NCBI RefSeq assembly: GCF_009299835.1
Contig: NZ_VKCZ01000019.1
Span: 558,001 to 622,000 of the forward strand
DNA length: 64,000 nt
DNA from: Microlunatus speluncae
GTDB taxonomy: Bacteria > Actinomycetota > Actinomycetes > Propionibacteriales > Propionibacteriaceae
Reading direction: 5' to 3'
In this document: piece by piece, positions 17,718 through 26,082 of the stretch
Numbering within the stretch: the stretch's first letter is position 1
How the letters are laid out: the number at the start of each line of letters is the position of its first letter
Program-made: the position numbers and the translations under genes
The notes under the pieces: generated by a model
What the model saw: the letters and a program-made list of their open reading frames with translations, nothing else
Database searches by the model: none
Told to the model about the DNA's origin: nothing

Positions 17718-19148
17718 CTACGGGTGTTCTCGGTCAATACGCGGTGAGGTTTTCCCTGGAGCTCGTGACGGCTGCCGGCGGGCGAGGGCGGCCTCGATCC
17801 GTCTGCGGTTGCTGTCGAGGTCGCCGTCGATGCACTTGGCGTAGATCTTGAGCAGGACGTCGACCGAGTGGCCGGCCCACTCGGCGACCTGGGTTGGTCC
17901 GATGCCGCTGTTGAGCCAGGTCGACACCGCGGCGTGGCGGAGGTCATAGGGGCGGGCGGCGATGGGGAGCGAGCGTGCACGGTCACCGAACACTGCGGCG
18001 CGGGCCCTGGCCCATGCCCGGTTGACGGTGAACGCAGGCAGGTGGTGAGTTGCGCGCTCTCCGACGAAGAGTCGACCATCGCTGGTGGTGCCGAACTCGT
18101 CGAGGTGTCGGCGTAGAAGCGCTGTCAGCTCTGGAGGGCTTGGCACGGGCCGGGTTTCTCCAACAGCGCGCTGCTTCAGGGGCCGGTTGTCGCGTGCCTC
18201 CCCAGAGTCCGTCCACTCTCGGCCGACATGCGGTTTGGCTCCGGCGAGGTGGAGCCACCCCCACCCTTCCGCTGGGAGGTCGAGTTGATCTTCGGTGAGC
18301 GCCGCTCCCTCTTCAGGCCGAAGCGCGGCATAGTAGAGGCAGCCGAAGTAGGCATGTAGCCGCTCACCTGTGGCTCCCTGGCTGGCCACCGCACCGAGCA
18401 GCGCCCAGGCCTGGGTCGGATTCACAACCCGCCGCCGGTCAACGACCATGCTCGTGCGCTGAGGGGCCTTCCGGGCGGCCGTGGAGACAGGGTTCTCGGT
18501 CAGAACGTCACGTTCGACGGCGTACTCGGCCAGGTTGCTGATGATCTTGCGCCAGCGAGAGGTCGCGGTGGCGGATCGCACCGTTCCGTCCAATCGATGC
18601 GCGATACCGTCGAGAAGGTTCCGCAGGATGTCGGGATCTTCAAGATCAGCTGCGGGCCGAGTGTGGTTCGCGACCCAGCGTAGGGTGTCGGCAACCCATT
18701 CGGGCTTGTCTGCGGCGTCGCGGCGAAGTGTGTTGAAACCCCATCGGTTGAGCGCTGCTCGGGTACGTGCACCGTCTTGTTGCCGACCGTCGCTGATGAT
18801 CATGAACATCGTCGCGGCGGTGAGGGCCTCAGCCACGGTGCGGCGAGTACTCGCCGCCAGGCGTGGCCATTTACGGTCGACGTAGTCACAGGTGAGTTGG
18901 TACCAAGTGGTCGAGAAGTCTTGGCGACGCATGGACAGGGGTCGACCGGTGTGATTGGAAAAGGCTTCTCCGTTGCGTGCTGCTGACAGCAGCACTGAGC
19001 GGAAGCTCTCTGATTGCGTCTTGTTTCTGAATGGCTCGGTGAACTCGCGGCCATCAACTGCCCATCGGACTGTGTAGGTAGTGCCCCGGGTCCCCTTGTA
19101 GACCCTGGTCTTCCAGACACGCACGTTGAATGAGTTGGTCGCGCTCAT
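17718..19148 (-). CDS. int: Tyrosine site-specific integrase
   Basis: A 476-residue tyrosine recombinase of the actinobacterial integrative-element type. The N-terminal half holds an AP2-like arm-binding segment and the SAM-like core-binding domain. The catalytic half has Arg in LRPEEGAAL, the box YDLRHAAVSTWLNSGI (Tyr replacing the usual first His, common in this subfamily), AGHS, and the nucleophile region LLKIYAKCIDG. It would integrate or excise DNA at the adjacent tRNA-Glu. The gene begins four bases inside the HTH gene's end, so the two are coupled. The protein appears intact, although the rest of the element is largely missing. Confidence 0.92.
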   Translation of the reverse strand: MSATNSFNVRVWKTRVYKGTRGTTYTVRWAVDGREFTEPFRNKTQSESFRSVLLSAARNGEAFSNHTGRPLSMRRQDFSTTWYQLTCDYVDRKWPRLAASTRRTVAEALTAATMFMIISDGRQQDGARTRAALNRWGFNTLRRDAADKPEWVADTLRWVANHTRPAADLEDPDILRNLLDGIAHRLDGTVRSATATSRWRKIISNLAEYAVERDVLTENPVSTAARKAPQRTSMVVDRRRVVNPTQAWALLGAVASQGATGERLHAYFGCLYYAALRPEEGAALTEDQLDLPAEGWGWLHLAGAKPHVGREWTDSGEARDNRPLKQRAVGETRPVPSPPELTALLRRHLDEFGTTSDGRLFVGERATHHLPAFTVNRAWARARAAVFGDRARSLPIAARPYDLRHAAVSTWLNSGIGPTQVAEWAGHSVDVLLKIYAKCIDGDLDSNRRRIEAALARRQPSRAPGKTSPRIDREHP

Positions 19149-19357
19149 GTCGTTCGTTCAGTCCGTGCGTCGATCCAGGCCTCGAAGTCGGCGCGGCGGA
19201 TACGTAGCTGGCCGTTGGGCAGCTTGACGCAGCGCGGGGCCGTCTTCTTGGCGCGCCAGTCGTAGAAGGTGGATCTCGGAACGTCCAACTCGGCGCAGAT
19301 GTCGGCGATCGTCAGGTGGCGTTTGGGCTCCGCTGGGTCAGAAGGGTTGTGCGACAT
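19145..19357 (-). CDS. AlpA/excisionase-like helix-turn-helix protein
   Basis: A 70-residue MerR-like DNA-binding protein. HLTIADICAELDVPRSTFYD is the helix-turn-helix, followed by WRAKKTAPRCVKLPNGQLRI and RRADFEAWID, the standard wing and C-terminal helix of small excisionase/AlpA proteins that sit directly before integrase genes. The ATG at 19357 has AAGGGCA upstream. The open frame continues further back, but that part is low-complexity and overlaps another gene. It probably controls integration direction or int expression. Confidence 0.85.
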   Translation of the reverse strand: MSHNPSDPAEPKRHLTIADICAELDVPRSTFYDWRAKKTAPRCVKLPNGQLRIRRADFEAWIDARTERTT

Positions 19358-19850
19358 CGGGTTCTGCCCTTCGTTCCGCCGGCGCGTGTTGATTTCTAGA
19401 ACTGGAGCCCTGTCCGAGGTCGGCACTCTGACCGAAGGCGTCTTCGGCAGCGCGGCGACGGGCGACGTCGTCGAGGATGAACTGGACGAAGTCCTCGTCG
19501 CGGTCTGTGATCGTGCTGTCGTGCCTCGGATCGGGTGGGTCCTCTCCGGGCCAGGTTGTCTGCCGGGTTGGCCGGTCGCGGTCGAGGCGGGTGCCGGAGG
19601 CTGCGACCCAGTCGCGGAGTCGGTAGCGGGCGTCGGCGAAGTCGCGGTGCCATCCGATGGGGGCGGATGCATGCTGCTCGGGGTCGTAGGCGGCGAGCCA
19701 GTGGAGATGTAGTGCCGAGAGCTCCCAGACGAGTTCGGGGTGCGGTGCCACAGGGGAGGGACGACCGAGGGCCCGAGTCCGTAGGTCCGTCGTAACCAGT
19801 TGACCCAGCCGTTGAGCTCCAGCCATAGCCCGGCAGGCCAACGCCACCAT
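19338..19850 (-). CDS. Hypothetical protein of the integrative element
   Basis: A 170-residue protein of unknown function. The middle part (LVWELSALHLHWLAAYDPEQ, then GWHRDFADARYRLRDWVAAS) is Trp/His-rich and protein-like, and the C-terminus is low-complexity. Its last 20 bases overlap the start of the HTH gene, as in compact mobile-element operons. I associate such short conserved proteins with plasmid-like integrative elements of actinobacteria, but cannot name a family. Upstream, where replication and transfer genes would be expected, only a broken fragment remains. Confidence 0.55.
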   Translation of the reverse strand: MVALACRAMAGAQRLGQLVTTDLRTRALGRPSPVAPHPELVWELSALHLHWLAAYDPEQHASAPIGWHRDFADARYRLRDWVAASGTRLDRDRPTRQTTWPGEDPPDPRHDSTITDRDEDFVQFILDDVARRRAAEDAFGQSADLGQGSSSRNQHAPAERRAEPDVAQPF

Positions 19851-19882
19851 CGCCCCGTCCTCGCGCCGCGATCATCGAGGAA

Positions 19883-20063
19883 CTAGGTCAGCGCCGCGGC
19901 CAGCTCGGCGGCGAGATCCGCCACCTGCAGGTGGTACAAGGCGACGATGTTGCCCGATCTCGCCGGCCAGCTTATGGTGCTGATCGCTGAGCCGGCGAAG
20001 GAATCGACCGTGATGGAGGTCGAGGAGCGCGACCGCGAGCCGTTGGTTGGCCCAGTGCTGGGC
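19883..20063 (-). pseudogene. Broken remnant of a small integrative-element gene
   Basis: Reading the minus strand from 20063 gives AQHWANQRLAVALLDLHHGR and then FLRRLSDQHHKLAGEIGQHR. After a one-base frameshift (about 19940) it continues as LYHLQVADLAAELAAALT and a TAG at 19883. There is no start codon: a TGA lies in frame just before. The length of 181 bp is consistent with one lost or gained base. The helical, His/Leu-rich sequence looks genuinely coding. It marks the edge of the degraded mobile element. Confidence 0.5.
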
Positions 20064-20160
20064 TCAGCGCAGCGTTAGCGTGCGTGGAGGCCGCCGACAA
20101 GACCCCTCGAGGCCACCTGACTAGAGAACTGCGTTGCCCCGATCAGTCTCAATCCGTACC

Positions 20161-21930
20161 GTGTCAGCAGTGCACACCGCGCTTGTAGAACCATCGGCCG
20201 CGTCCACTCGACGTACCGTCCTTCGCCATCTGCGTCCCAGCTGGCGATCCACATTTGCCCTCGGCACTGCCGTCCTTGCCGCGACGGTCCTGCCGCTGTC
20301 CGCCCCTCAGTTCACCCGGAACTTTGTCGATGGCGCGATTGCTGGGAAACCTCTATCAGCACTGATCCTGTTCGCCTTCGGGTATCTCGGGCTGACGCTC
20401 GCTGGCCAGTTCGCGCGGTTGGGTACCGCCTGGTTTGCCAGTCGCATGTCGTGGGACGTCACTAACCGACTGCGGGAAAGCCTGGCCAGACACGCTCTGG
20501 GGCTTGACATTGCTTACCACCGTCAACGTACTCCGGGCGAGATGATCGAGCGAGTGGACGGCGACGTTGTCGCCATCGCAGAGTTCGTAGTTGCATTTCT
20601 CCTCGACGTGGTCGTCAGCTTGCTACTGCTGCTCGGCGTGATTGTCGTCGTACTCTTCGTAGATGCACGGATTGGCGTTGTACTGCTTGTCTACTGCGTC
20701 TTGATGGCGGTCGCGATGTTAAACGCGCAGCGTTACGCAGTACCGGCAGCGACCCGTGTCCGTGAAAAGTTTGCAGCATTGTTCGGCAATCTCGAGGAGC
20801 GATTGGCCGGTGCGGAGGACATCCGCGCCAACGGCGCCGGTAACCACGTTGTCAATCGGTTCCACCGCGCCAGCGCCGACGTATACCGTGCAGACATCCG
20901 CGCGGAGCGGATCGGCGGCGGACTGTTCGCGGCGACAAGCGTCGCCTTCGCGATCGGCACAGCAATCGTCCTTGGCCTCGCAGCTTGGTCACAGCAGCAA
21001 GGTGCCCTGAGCGTCGGCACAGCCCTCCTATTGTTTCAGTACACGCAGATGGTGAGAACGCCGTTCGAGCGCCTGATCGACCAGGTACAGCAATACCAGA
21101 AGGCGCTTGCAGCGATTGCCCGCATCGGTGGCCTGCTCGCCGAACAGCGGACCTTGCCCGAGCCAGCTAAGCCCGATCCTCTTCCGACGACCGGTCCACT
21201 GAGCATCGAACTGTCCAATGTCGGGTTCGCCTATGCTGACAACCACGAGGCGGTGCTCACTGACGTCAGTTTGCTATTGGAGCCTGGTCAAACTCTTGGA
21301 TTGGTAGGCCGCACTGGCAGCGGCAAGACCACCATCGCACGGATGATCCTCCGGCTGTACGACCCGACCCAGGGGACGGTTCGCATGGGCGGAATCGACG
21401 TACGCAATATTGGTTCCGCGTCGATTAGCCGGCGGATCTGCGTAGTTACCCAAGATGTCCACCTTTTCGCAGCGACGGTTCGTGACAATCTGACTCTATT
21501 CCGCCCAGGAATGGACGATGACCGCCTCCGCGCGGTGCTCACTGAAGTCGGCCTGTCGACCTGGCTGCGCGGCCTGCCGAAGGGATTAGATACGATGCTC
21601 GGCGCACAAGGCAGCGGTTTGTCGGCTGGTGAGGCACAGCTACTCGCGTTCGCGCGCGCGTTTCTGGCCGACCCAGGGTTGGTTGTACTCGACGAGGCAT
21701 CGAGCCGGCTCGACCCAGCTACAGAGCTCCACATCGAGGAGGCGATTCGCAAGTTGCTTACCAATCGCACAGGGGTCTTGATCGCCCATCGGCTCAGCTC
21801 GCTCGCGCGAGTAGACCAGGTCGCGGTGATCGAGGGCGGTCGGGTGGTGGAGTACGGACGCAGGGAAACCTTGAGCCGAGATCCGAACAGTCGATTTGGT
21901 CGACTATTGGAAGCAGCGGGGATGGTCTGA
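20161..21930 (+). CDS. ABC exporter half-transporter (membrane + ATPase), subunit 1
   Basis: About 589 residues: a six-helix type-IV ABC exporter membrane domain (residues about 30-310) followed by an ATPase domain. Walker A is GRTGSGKT, the signature is the degenerate LSAGEAQ, Walker B is VVLDEASS with the catalytic Glu, and the H-loop is IAHRLSS. With the next gene it should form a heterodimeric exporter. The GTG at 20161 is my choice; a TTG at 20134 or GTG at 20170 is possible and none has a clear ribosome site. The lower GC compared with the left flank begins here. It may export the product of the NRPS-PKS locus (inference from position). Confidence 0.85.
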   Translation: MSAVHTALVEPSAASTRRTVLRHLRPSWRSTFALGTAVLAATVLPLSAPQFTRNFVDGAIAGKPLSALILFAFGYLGLTLAGQFARLGTAWFASRMSWDVTNRLRESLARHALGLDIAYHRQRTPGEMIERVDGDVVAIAEFVVAFLLDVVVSLLLLLGVIVVVLFVDARIGVVLLVYCVLMAVAMLNAQRYAVPAATRVREKFAALFGNLEERLAGAEDIRANGAGNHVVNRFHRASADVYRADIRAERIGGGLFAATSVAFAIGTAIVLGLAAWSQQQGALSVGTALLLFQYTQMVRTPFERLIDQVQQYQKALAAIARIGGLLAEQRTLPEPAKPDPLPTTGPLSIELSNVGFAYADNHEAVLTDVSLLLEPGQTLGLVGRTGSGKTTIARMILRLYDPTQGTVRMGGIDVRNIGSASISRRICVVTQDVHLFAATVRDNLTLFRPGMDDDRLRAVLTEVGLSTWLRGLPKGLDTMLGAQGSGLSAGEAQLLAFARAFLADPGLVVLDEASSRLDPATELHIEEAIRKLLTNRTGVLIAHRLSSLARVDQVAVIEGGRVVEYGRRETLSRDPNSRFGRLLEAAGMV

Positions 21931-23762
21931 TGACATCACGATCCCCAATCCTGCGCGTCGCACTTCGCATGGCAAGGGTCGCACCGCGTCGATACGTCGG
22001 TGGCGCCTCACTTTGGGTCGTTGTATTAGTGTTGCCCATTTTGACCGGCGTGATACTCAAGGGCCTATTCGACCAGATCAGCGGCCACCGCGCGGCGGGG
22101 TTCGACGTAGCGATCTGGTTGTGTGTCGCGTTCATAGGAGTCGAGGTGGCACGCGGTCTGGTACTTTGGCTTGCCATTTCGGTGTGGCCATACTGGTGGA
22201 ATGCCGCGCAAACCACACTACGGGTGAATGCCTTGCGCTCAATCTTAACGGCCCGCGGATCCGCCGCAAACCGGATTCCGCATTCTTCTGGCGAGGCGGT
22301 TTCCCGCTTCCGTGATGACGTACGCGACATTGTTCAGGTCGCCGACAACGCCGTTGATCTATTCGCCGCCGTGATATTCACCGCGGTCGCCGTCGCAATC
22401 ATGTCAACGATCAATCCGCTCATCACGGTTGTGCTGGCAGGACCCCTCGTCGCGATCCTGATCCTGAACCGTGCACTGAGTGAATTGGTACGCAGGGTTC
22501 ATCGGCGCGCCCGCGAGCTTGGAGCGATGGTGACCGCCCACATCGGTGAGACCTTCAACGGCGTGCTGGCCATCAAGACCGCCGGCGCGGAGGAAGCCGT
22601 TCTGGAGAGGTTGCGCGACCTCAATCGCCGGCGACGGCGTGCCGCGGTCAAGGACCGGTTGGCAATGGATATGATCGACACCGCCACAAGTGTCACTGTT
22701 GACCTAAGTATCGGTCTTGTGCTGCTGATGTCGGCAGGTGCCATGAGGCAAGGCGAATTTACGGTGGGCGACTTCGCTCTGTTTAGCAGCTACGCTGGCT
22801 GGCTGATGATGCTGCCGCGCGTGCTCGGCCGGATGCTATATCGTGTGCCGCAGGGCTCGGTGGCAGTTGGACGGCTAACCCGATTGATGGCTGACCACGA
22901 GACCGACGACGATCTCTCGCGACTGTCCGGCGTCTGGTTTCGTGAGGAGCCTCCGCCTTCGCTGGACCGTGCGCCGTCGCATAACGACCCACTAGCTCTG
23001 CTCGAGGTGAAGGGTATGACGGTGCGCCACGACGGGAGCGACCGCGGCGTCCACAACGTCGACCTTCGGATACGCCGCGGATCGTTCACAGTCGTGACCG
23101 GTGCGGTAGGGGCTGGCAAGACGACACTCGTGCGCGCGCTGCTCGGCCTGTTGCCAGCCGCTGAAGGCACAGTGTGGTGGAACGGGGAGCAGGTCGAAGA
23201 TCCTGGTACATTCCTCGTGCCTGGGAGAGTGGCGTACGCAGGTCAAGTTCCGCGGCTGTTTTCAGAGTCCTTGCGCGAGAACATCTTGCTAGGTTGGAGC
23301 GTGGGATCGACTGAACTCCAGGACGCACTCGGTCTGGCAGCGCTGGACTCCGACTTGGCCGAAATGTCAGATGGTCTAGACACGGTCGTCGGACCGCGCG
23401 GTGTGCGCTTGTCGGGCGGCCAGGTGCAGCGTGCGACGGCGGCGCGAGCCCTGGTCCGATCGCCCGACCTGCTCGTCGTGGACGACCTCTCCTCGGCGCT
23501 CGATGCAATCACCGAACAGTCGCTCTGGAATCGCATCGCCGATGCGGCAAAGAGCGGCCGTGGACCCGAGACGCTACTGGTCGTATCACACCGTCGAGCG
23601 GTACTCGAACGGGCAGATCAGATCGTCGTTCTTGACCGCGGCGCTGTGGCCGGTTGTGGAAGCCTGCCCGAGCTAATCGACAATTGTTCCGAGATGCGTC
23701 GACTTTGGCGCGTCGATGCAATCGACGATGCCGAAGTGCTTCCGCGTGACACGATTCACTAA
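21930..23762 (+). CDS. ABC exporter half-transporter (membrane + ATPase), subunit 2
   Basis: A 610-residue membrane-ATPase fusion. The membrane domain spans residues about 20-320. The ATPase has Walker A GAVGAGKT, a canonical signature LSGGQVQRA, Walker B LLVVDDLSS in which the catalytic Glu is replaced by Asp, and H-loop VVSHRR. The ATG shares one base with the stop of subunit 1. Combined with subunit 1's LSAGE signature, one of the two composite ATP sites is degenerate, a pattern known for asymmetric heterodimeric exporters. Likely drug or peptide efflux; possible self-resistance for the nearby pathway. Confidence 0.88.
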   Translation: MTSRSPILRVALRMARVAPRRYVGGASLWVVVLVLPILTGVILKGLFDQISGHRAAGFDVAIWLCVAFIGVEVARGLVLWLAISVWPYWWNAAQTTLRVNALRSILTARGSAANRIPHSSGEAVSRFRDDVRDIVQVADNAVDLFAAVIFTAVAVAIMSTINPLITVVLAGPLVAILILNRALSELVRRVHRRARELGAMVTAHIGETFNGVLAIKTAGAEEAVLERLRDLNRRRRRAAVKDRLAMDMIDTATSVTVDLSIGLVLLMSAGAMRQGEFTVGDFALFSSYAGWLMMLPRVLGRMLYRVPQGSVAVGRLTRLMADHETDDDLSRLSGVWFREEPPPSLDRAPSHNDPLALLEVKGMTVRHDGSDRGVHNVDLRIRRGSFTVVTGAVGAGKTTLVRALLGLLPAAEGTVWWNGEQVEDPGTFLVPGRVAYAGQVPRLFSESLRENILLGWSVGSTELQDALGLAALDSDLAEMSDGLDTVVGPRGVRLSGGQVQRATAARALVRSPDLLVVDDLSSALDAITEQSLWNRIADAAKSGRGPETLLVVSHRRAVLERADQIVVLDRGAVAGCGSLPELIDNCSEMRRLWRVDAIDDAEVLPRDTIH

Positions 23763-24235
23763 TGTGCCATCCTTCGAAACCTGCTCGAAAGTGACCGTGC
23801 GCAGGAGAGTTGTATTCGCACGTTGCGGGGCCCTCATGGCTTGGGTATCCGGACCAATTCAAAGGTTAGCACAATAGAGGTGAGTGGATCTGTCTAGGAA
23901 TTGATTCACGTCCAAAGAGGCCCACTATCGTCAACGCTGGCGCTCTGACCCCTCGTGCCCGGTCGCGGCTGGCAAGGTTGAGCGTGGGTTGGCCGTGGTC
24001 GACATCTGGGCCGCGCCCGCCTCTCTACACCTCCGAGACCGAACACGCGCCAGACCCAGAACCTGGCTGGAGACCTACCTAAGGGAGTCACGTGCGATCG
24101 CTCGTCTCAACATTCCATATGTGAGGGTCCGGGGCATCTAGAACTCTATCGGGGCGTAGCCAGACAACCCCACTGCTTCAAGGTACGTCCCCGTCGGGGC
24201 GTCATGAGTATCGCCAACATGTGACTGCTCGACGT
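23763..24235. other. Intergenic stretch, no gene recognised
   Basis: About 470 bp after the exporter operon. Open frames are short and Arg/Pro-rich. There is a GC-rich palindrome CCCCGTCGGGG at 24189-24199. Eleven bases of it (CCCGTCGGGGC) also occur at the tRNA-Glu 3' end, but that is too short to call an attachment site. Confidence 0.45.
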
Positions 24236-24267
24236 GTCCCGACATTTTCGGGACGGCTTCCTATAGT
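24236..24267 (+). promoter_or_regulatory. Promoter with overlapping palindromic operator before the rRNA methyltransferase gene
   Basis: The -35-like CCGACA (24239-24244) and -10 TATAGT (24262-24267) are separated by exactly 17 bp. The -35 lies inside the perfect inverted repeat GTCCCGACATTTTCGGGAC (24236-24254). Transcription would begin about 4 bases before the ATG at 24278, giving a nearly leaderless mRNA. The palindrome could be a repressor site or, if transcription starts upstream, a hairpin. Confidence 0.55.
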
Positions 24268-24277
24268 ATGTGTGAGC

Positions 24278-25084
24278 ATGGATCTGCAGCAGATCGGCTC
24301 ATCACACCCCCTCATTAGGCAGGCGGTGGCGCTGATAAAGAACTCGGCACCAAATCGCAACATGCTATTTGTTGCAGAGGGACTATGGGCACACAACGCT
24401 GTACTTTCCGCTAGTGTGCCAGTCCGGACGTTCTTTTGGTGTCCGGAGGCGATTTACTCTAGCGAGGCGAAGAAGCGTTCAGCGGAGGTTGCTCAGCGCG
24501 CTGAACGTGCGTTTCGGATTTCTGAGAAGACCCTGGCTCGAATCTCGGAACGTGACAAGCCGGATGGATTAGTGTCAATTGTACAGATGCCAGCCTGGGA
24601 TGCCGACCTGATTGAACTAAGTGATGATGCACTGGTGGTTGTCGCTGATGCTATCGAGATTCCTGGGAACCTCGGGACGCTGATTCGAACGATCGATGCC
24701 TGCGGTGCTGAATTGCTTATTTTAACGAATCGCCGCACCCGCATGACGCACCCTAAGGTGTTTCGCGGAAGTCACGGGATGAGCCTGACAATTCCATTCT
24801 TGGATCTTGATCAGCCTGAAGGAGCTATCTCCTGGCTCAAGCACAACAACTTTTCCGTCTATGTTGCAGATACTGACGATGCTAAGCACTACCGGACTGT
24901 CGACTACTCCGGACGAACCGCGATAGTTCTTGGAAATGAGCGATACGGGGTCTCGAATCCCTGGTACCGGCACAATTTCGAACGGGTCTACATTCCGATG
25001 CGTGGGCAATCCGACTCGCTTAACGTGTCCATCTCTGCCGCGGTTCTGCTCTACGAGGCGAGAGCACAAAAGGATTCTCGTTAA
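24278..25084 (+). CDS. TrmH/SpoU-family rRNA 2'-O-methyltransferase, TsnR-like (possible self-resistance)
   Basis: A 268-residue SPOUT enzyme. After an L30e-like N-terminal domain (residues 1-100) come the three SpoU motifs: AIEIPGNLGTLIRTIDACGA, VLGNERYGVS and IPMRGQSDSLNVSISAAVLL, which form the knotted SAM site and dimer interface. It would methylate a ribose 2'-OH in RNA using SAM. Length and two-domain layout equal those of the thiostrepton/nosiheptide resistance enzymes TsnR/NshR (about 270 residues), which modify 23S rRNA. Housekeeping TrmH homologues look alike, so resistance is inferred from position between an exporter and an NRPS-PKS locus, and from the acquired-DNA composition. 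It converges with the PhyH-like gene, 11 bp apart. Confidence 0.8.
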   Translation: MDLQQIGSSHPLIRQAVALIKNSAPNRNMLFVAEGLWAHNAVLSASVPVRTFFWCPEAIYSSEAKKRSAEVAQRAERAFRISEKTLARISERDKPDGLVSIVQMPAWDADLIELSDDALVVVADAIEIPGNLGTLIRTIDACGAELLILTNRRTRMTHPKVFRGSHGMSLTIPFLDLDQPEGAISWLKHNNFSVYVADTDDAKHYRTVDYSGRTAIVLGNERYGVSNPWYRHNFERVYIPMRGQSDSLNVSISAAVLLYEARAQKDSR

Positions 25085-25095
25085 CGGGCCAAGAA

Positions 25096-26004
25096 TTAAT
25101 CACGCCTCTTGACCGTGCCATCGGCGAGGCGGCGAATCATGCGCTTCGTGAGCTCCAAAGGTTCCTCTGCGGAGCCCGAGACTAGCGATGGATTGTCGTT
25201 AAACTGCTTGATCAAGTCGTTCCATGAATCAGATCCTTGAAACGCGATCGACTCCTCGTCATTGTATTCAGGGTACTTCCTATAACGATTAATTCCCGGA
25301 ACGGTCGCTCCCCTACAAAGAATCGGATCTAGGTAGAGGCCTTCGTTGGAGATACTTGTCGAAGTGGCAATGTAGCCGAGATCCAGGCCACAGCGTCTGG
25401 TTGTGGAGGTGTTTGCGTTGGAGGAATGGAGTATATTTGGGTGGTGAATCTCGACATCTCCGGGCTCCAACTCGACATCGACGACTCCGGCTCGTTCAAT
25501 CCAGTCTTGTACGATTTCATTTTCGGTAGCTGAAGAAAGCATATTCGGGACATCGCTGCGCAGCACGGGAGCCCGAAGCGGCATCCGGTGCGAACCAGGA
25601 ACCATTCGCAAGCATCCGTTATCGACTGTGCACTTGTCAACGGCAATCCAAACCGTCAGGGCTGACATGGGGTCCAAATTCCAATATGCACCGTCCTGGT
25701 GCCATAACACAGCCTGGCCATCGCGAGGACGCTTGCAAACATAGTGTGCAGTAAAACAGGCGAGATCGGGTCCTAAGAATGCTTCCGCGATGTCGAGGAG
25801 CCGATCGTCGGAAATAATCCTGACCCAGAAGGCGTCATTTCTGGCAAGCGGGTGATGCCAGTGCTCGGGCCTTAATTCCGGATACCTACTCGCGAGCCAC
25901 TGGACATGGCGTTGAAGTTCCTCAATGGTAACCGGATCAAGCACGTTTCGAATTACTGCAAACCCTTGTTCTTCGAATTTTGTTCGAACCTCTGCCATGG
26001 TCAT
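25096..26004 (-). CDS. Phytanoyl-CoA dioxygenase (PhyH) family oxygenase
   Basis: A 302-residue Fe(II)/2-oxoglutarate oxygenase. The iron triad is visible: HQD in LWHQDGAYWNLDPMSALTVW and the distal His in IHHPNILHSSNANTS, with the downstream Arg pair (TTRRCGLDLGYI) placed to hold 2-oxoglutarate. In natural-product loci this family hydroxylates or otherwise oxidises amino acids or peptide intermediates; the substrate here is unknown. The ATG at 26004 (or 25998) lies about 42 nt from a predicted transcription start. It runs opposite to the assembly-line genes. Confidence 0.85.
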   Translation of the reverse strand: MTMAEVRTKFEEQGFAVIRNVLDPVTIEELQRHVQWLASRYPELRPEHWHHPLARNDAFWVRIISDDRLLDIAEAFLGPDLACFTAHYVCKRPRDGQAVLWHQDGAYWNLDPMSALTVWIAVDKCTVDNGCLRMVPGSHRMPLRAPVLRSDVPNMLSSATENEIVQDWIERAGVVDVELEPGDVEIHHPNILHSSNANTSTTRRCGLDLGYIATSTSISNEGLYLDPILCRGATVPGINRYRKYPEYNDEESIAFQGSDSWNDLIKQFNDNPSLVSGSAEEPLELTKRMIRRLADGTVKRRD

Positions 26005-26052
26005 ATCTTGTACTACCCCTAGTCGTCTTCCAATTACTTAGATTGGGAGGAG

Positions 26053-26082
26053 ATTTTACCGTACTCTAGTGTCCTTTTGCAA
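26053..26082 (-). promoter_or_regulatory. Predicted promoter of the PhyH-like gene
   Basis: On the minus strand, -35 TTGCAA (26082-26077) and -10 TAAAAT (26058-26053) are separated by 18 bp and lie 49 bp before the ATG at 26004. Both hexamers match four or five of six consensus positions. Unusually AT-rich for this genome. Confidence 0.5.

Noticed and set aside
24189..24200. CCCGTCGGGGC as a possible attR of the tRNA-Glu element
   Set aside because: Only 11 bp match, mostly a self-complementary GC palindrome; real tRNA attachment repeats are longer.
24278..25084. Thiopeptide cluster suggested by the TsnR-like gene
   Set aside because: No precursor peptide, YcaO or dehydratase genes are present; the assembly line is NRPS-PKS.
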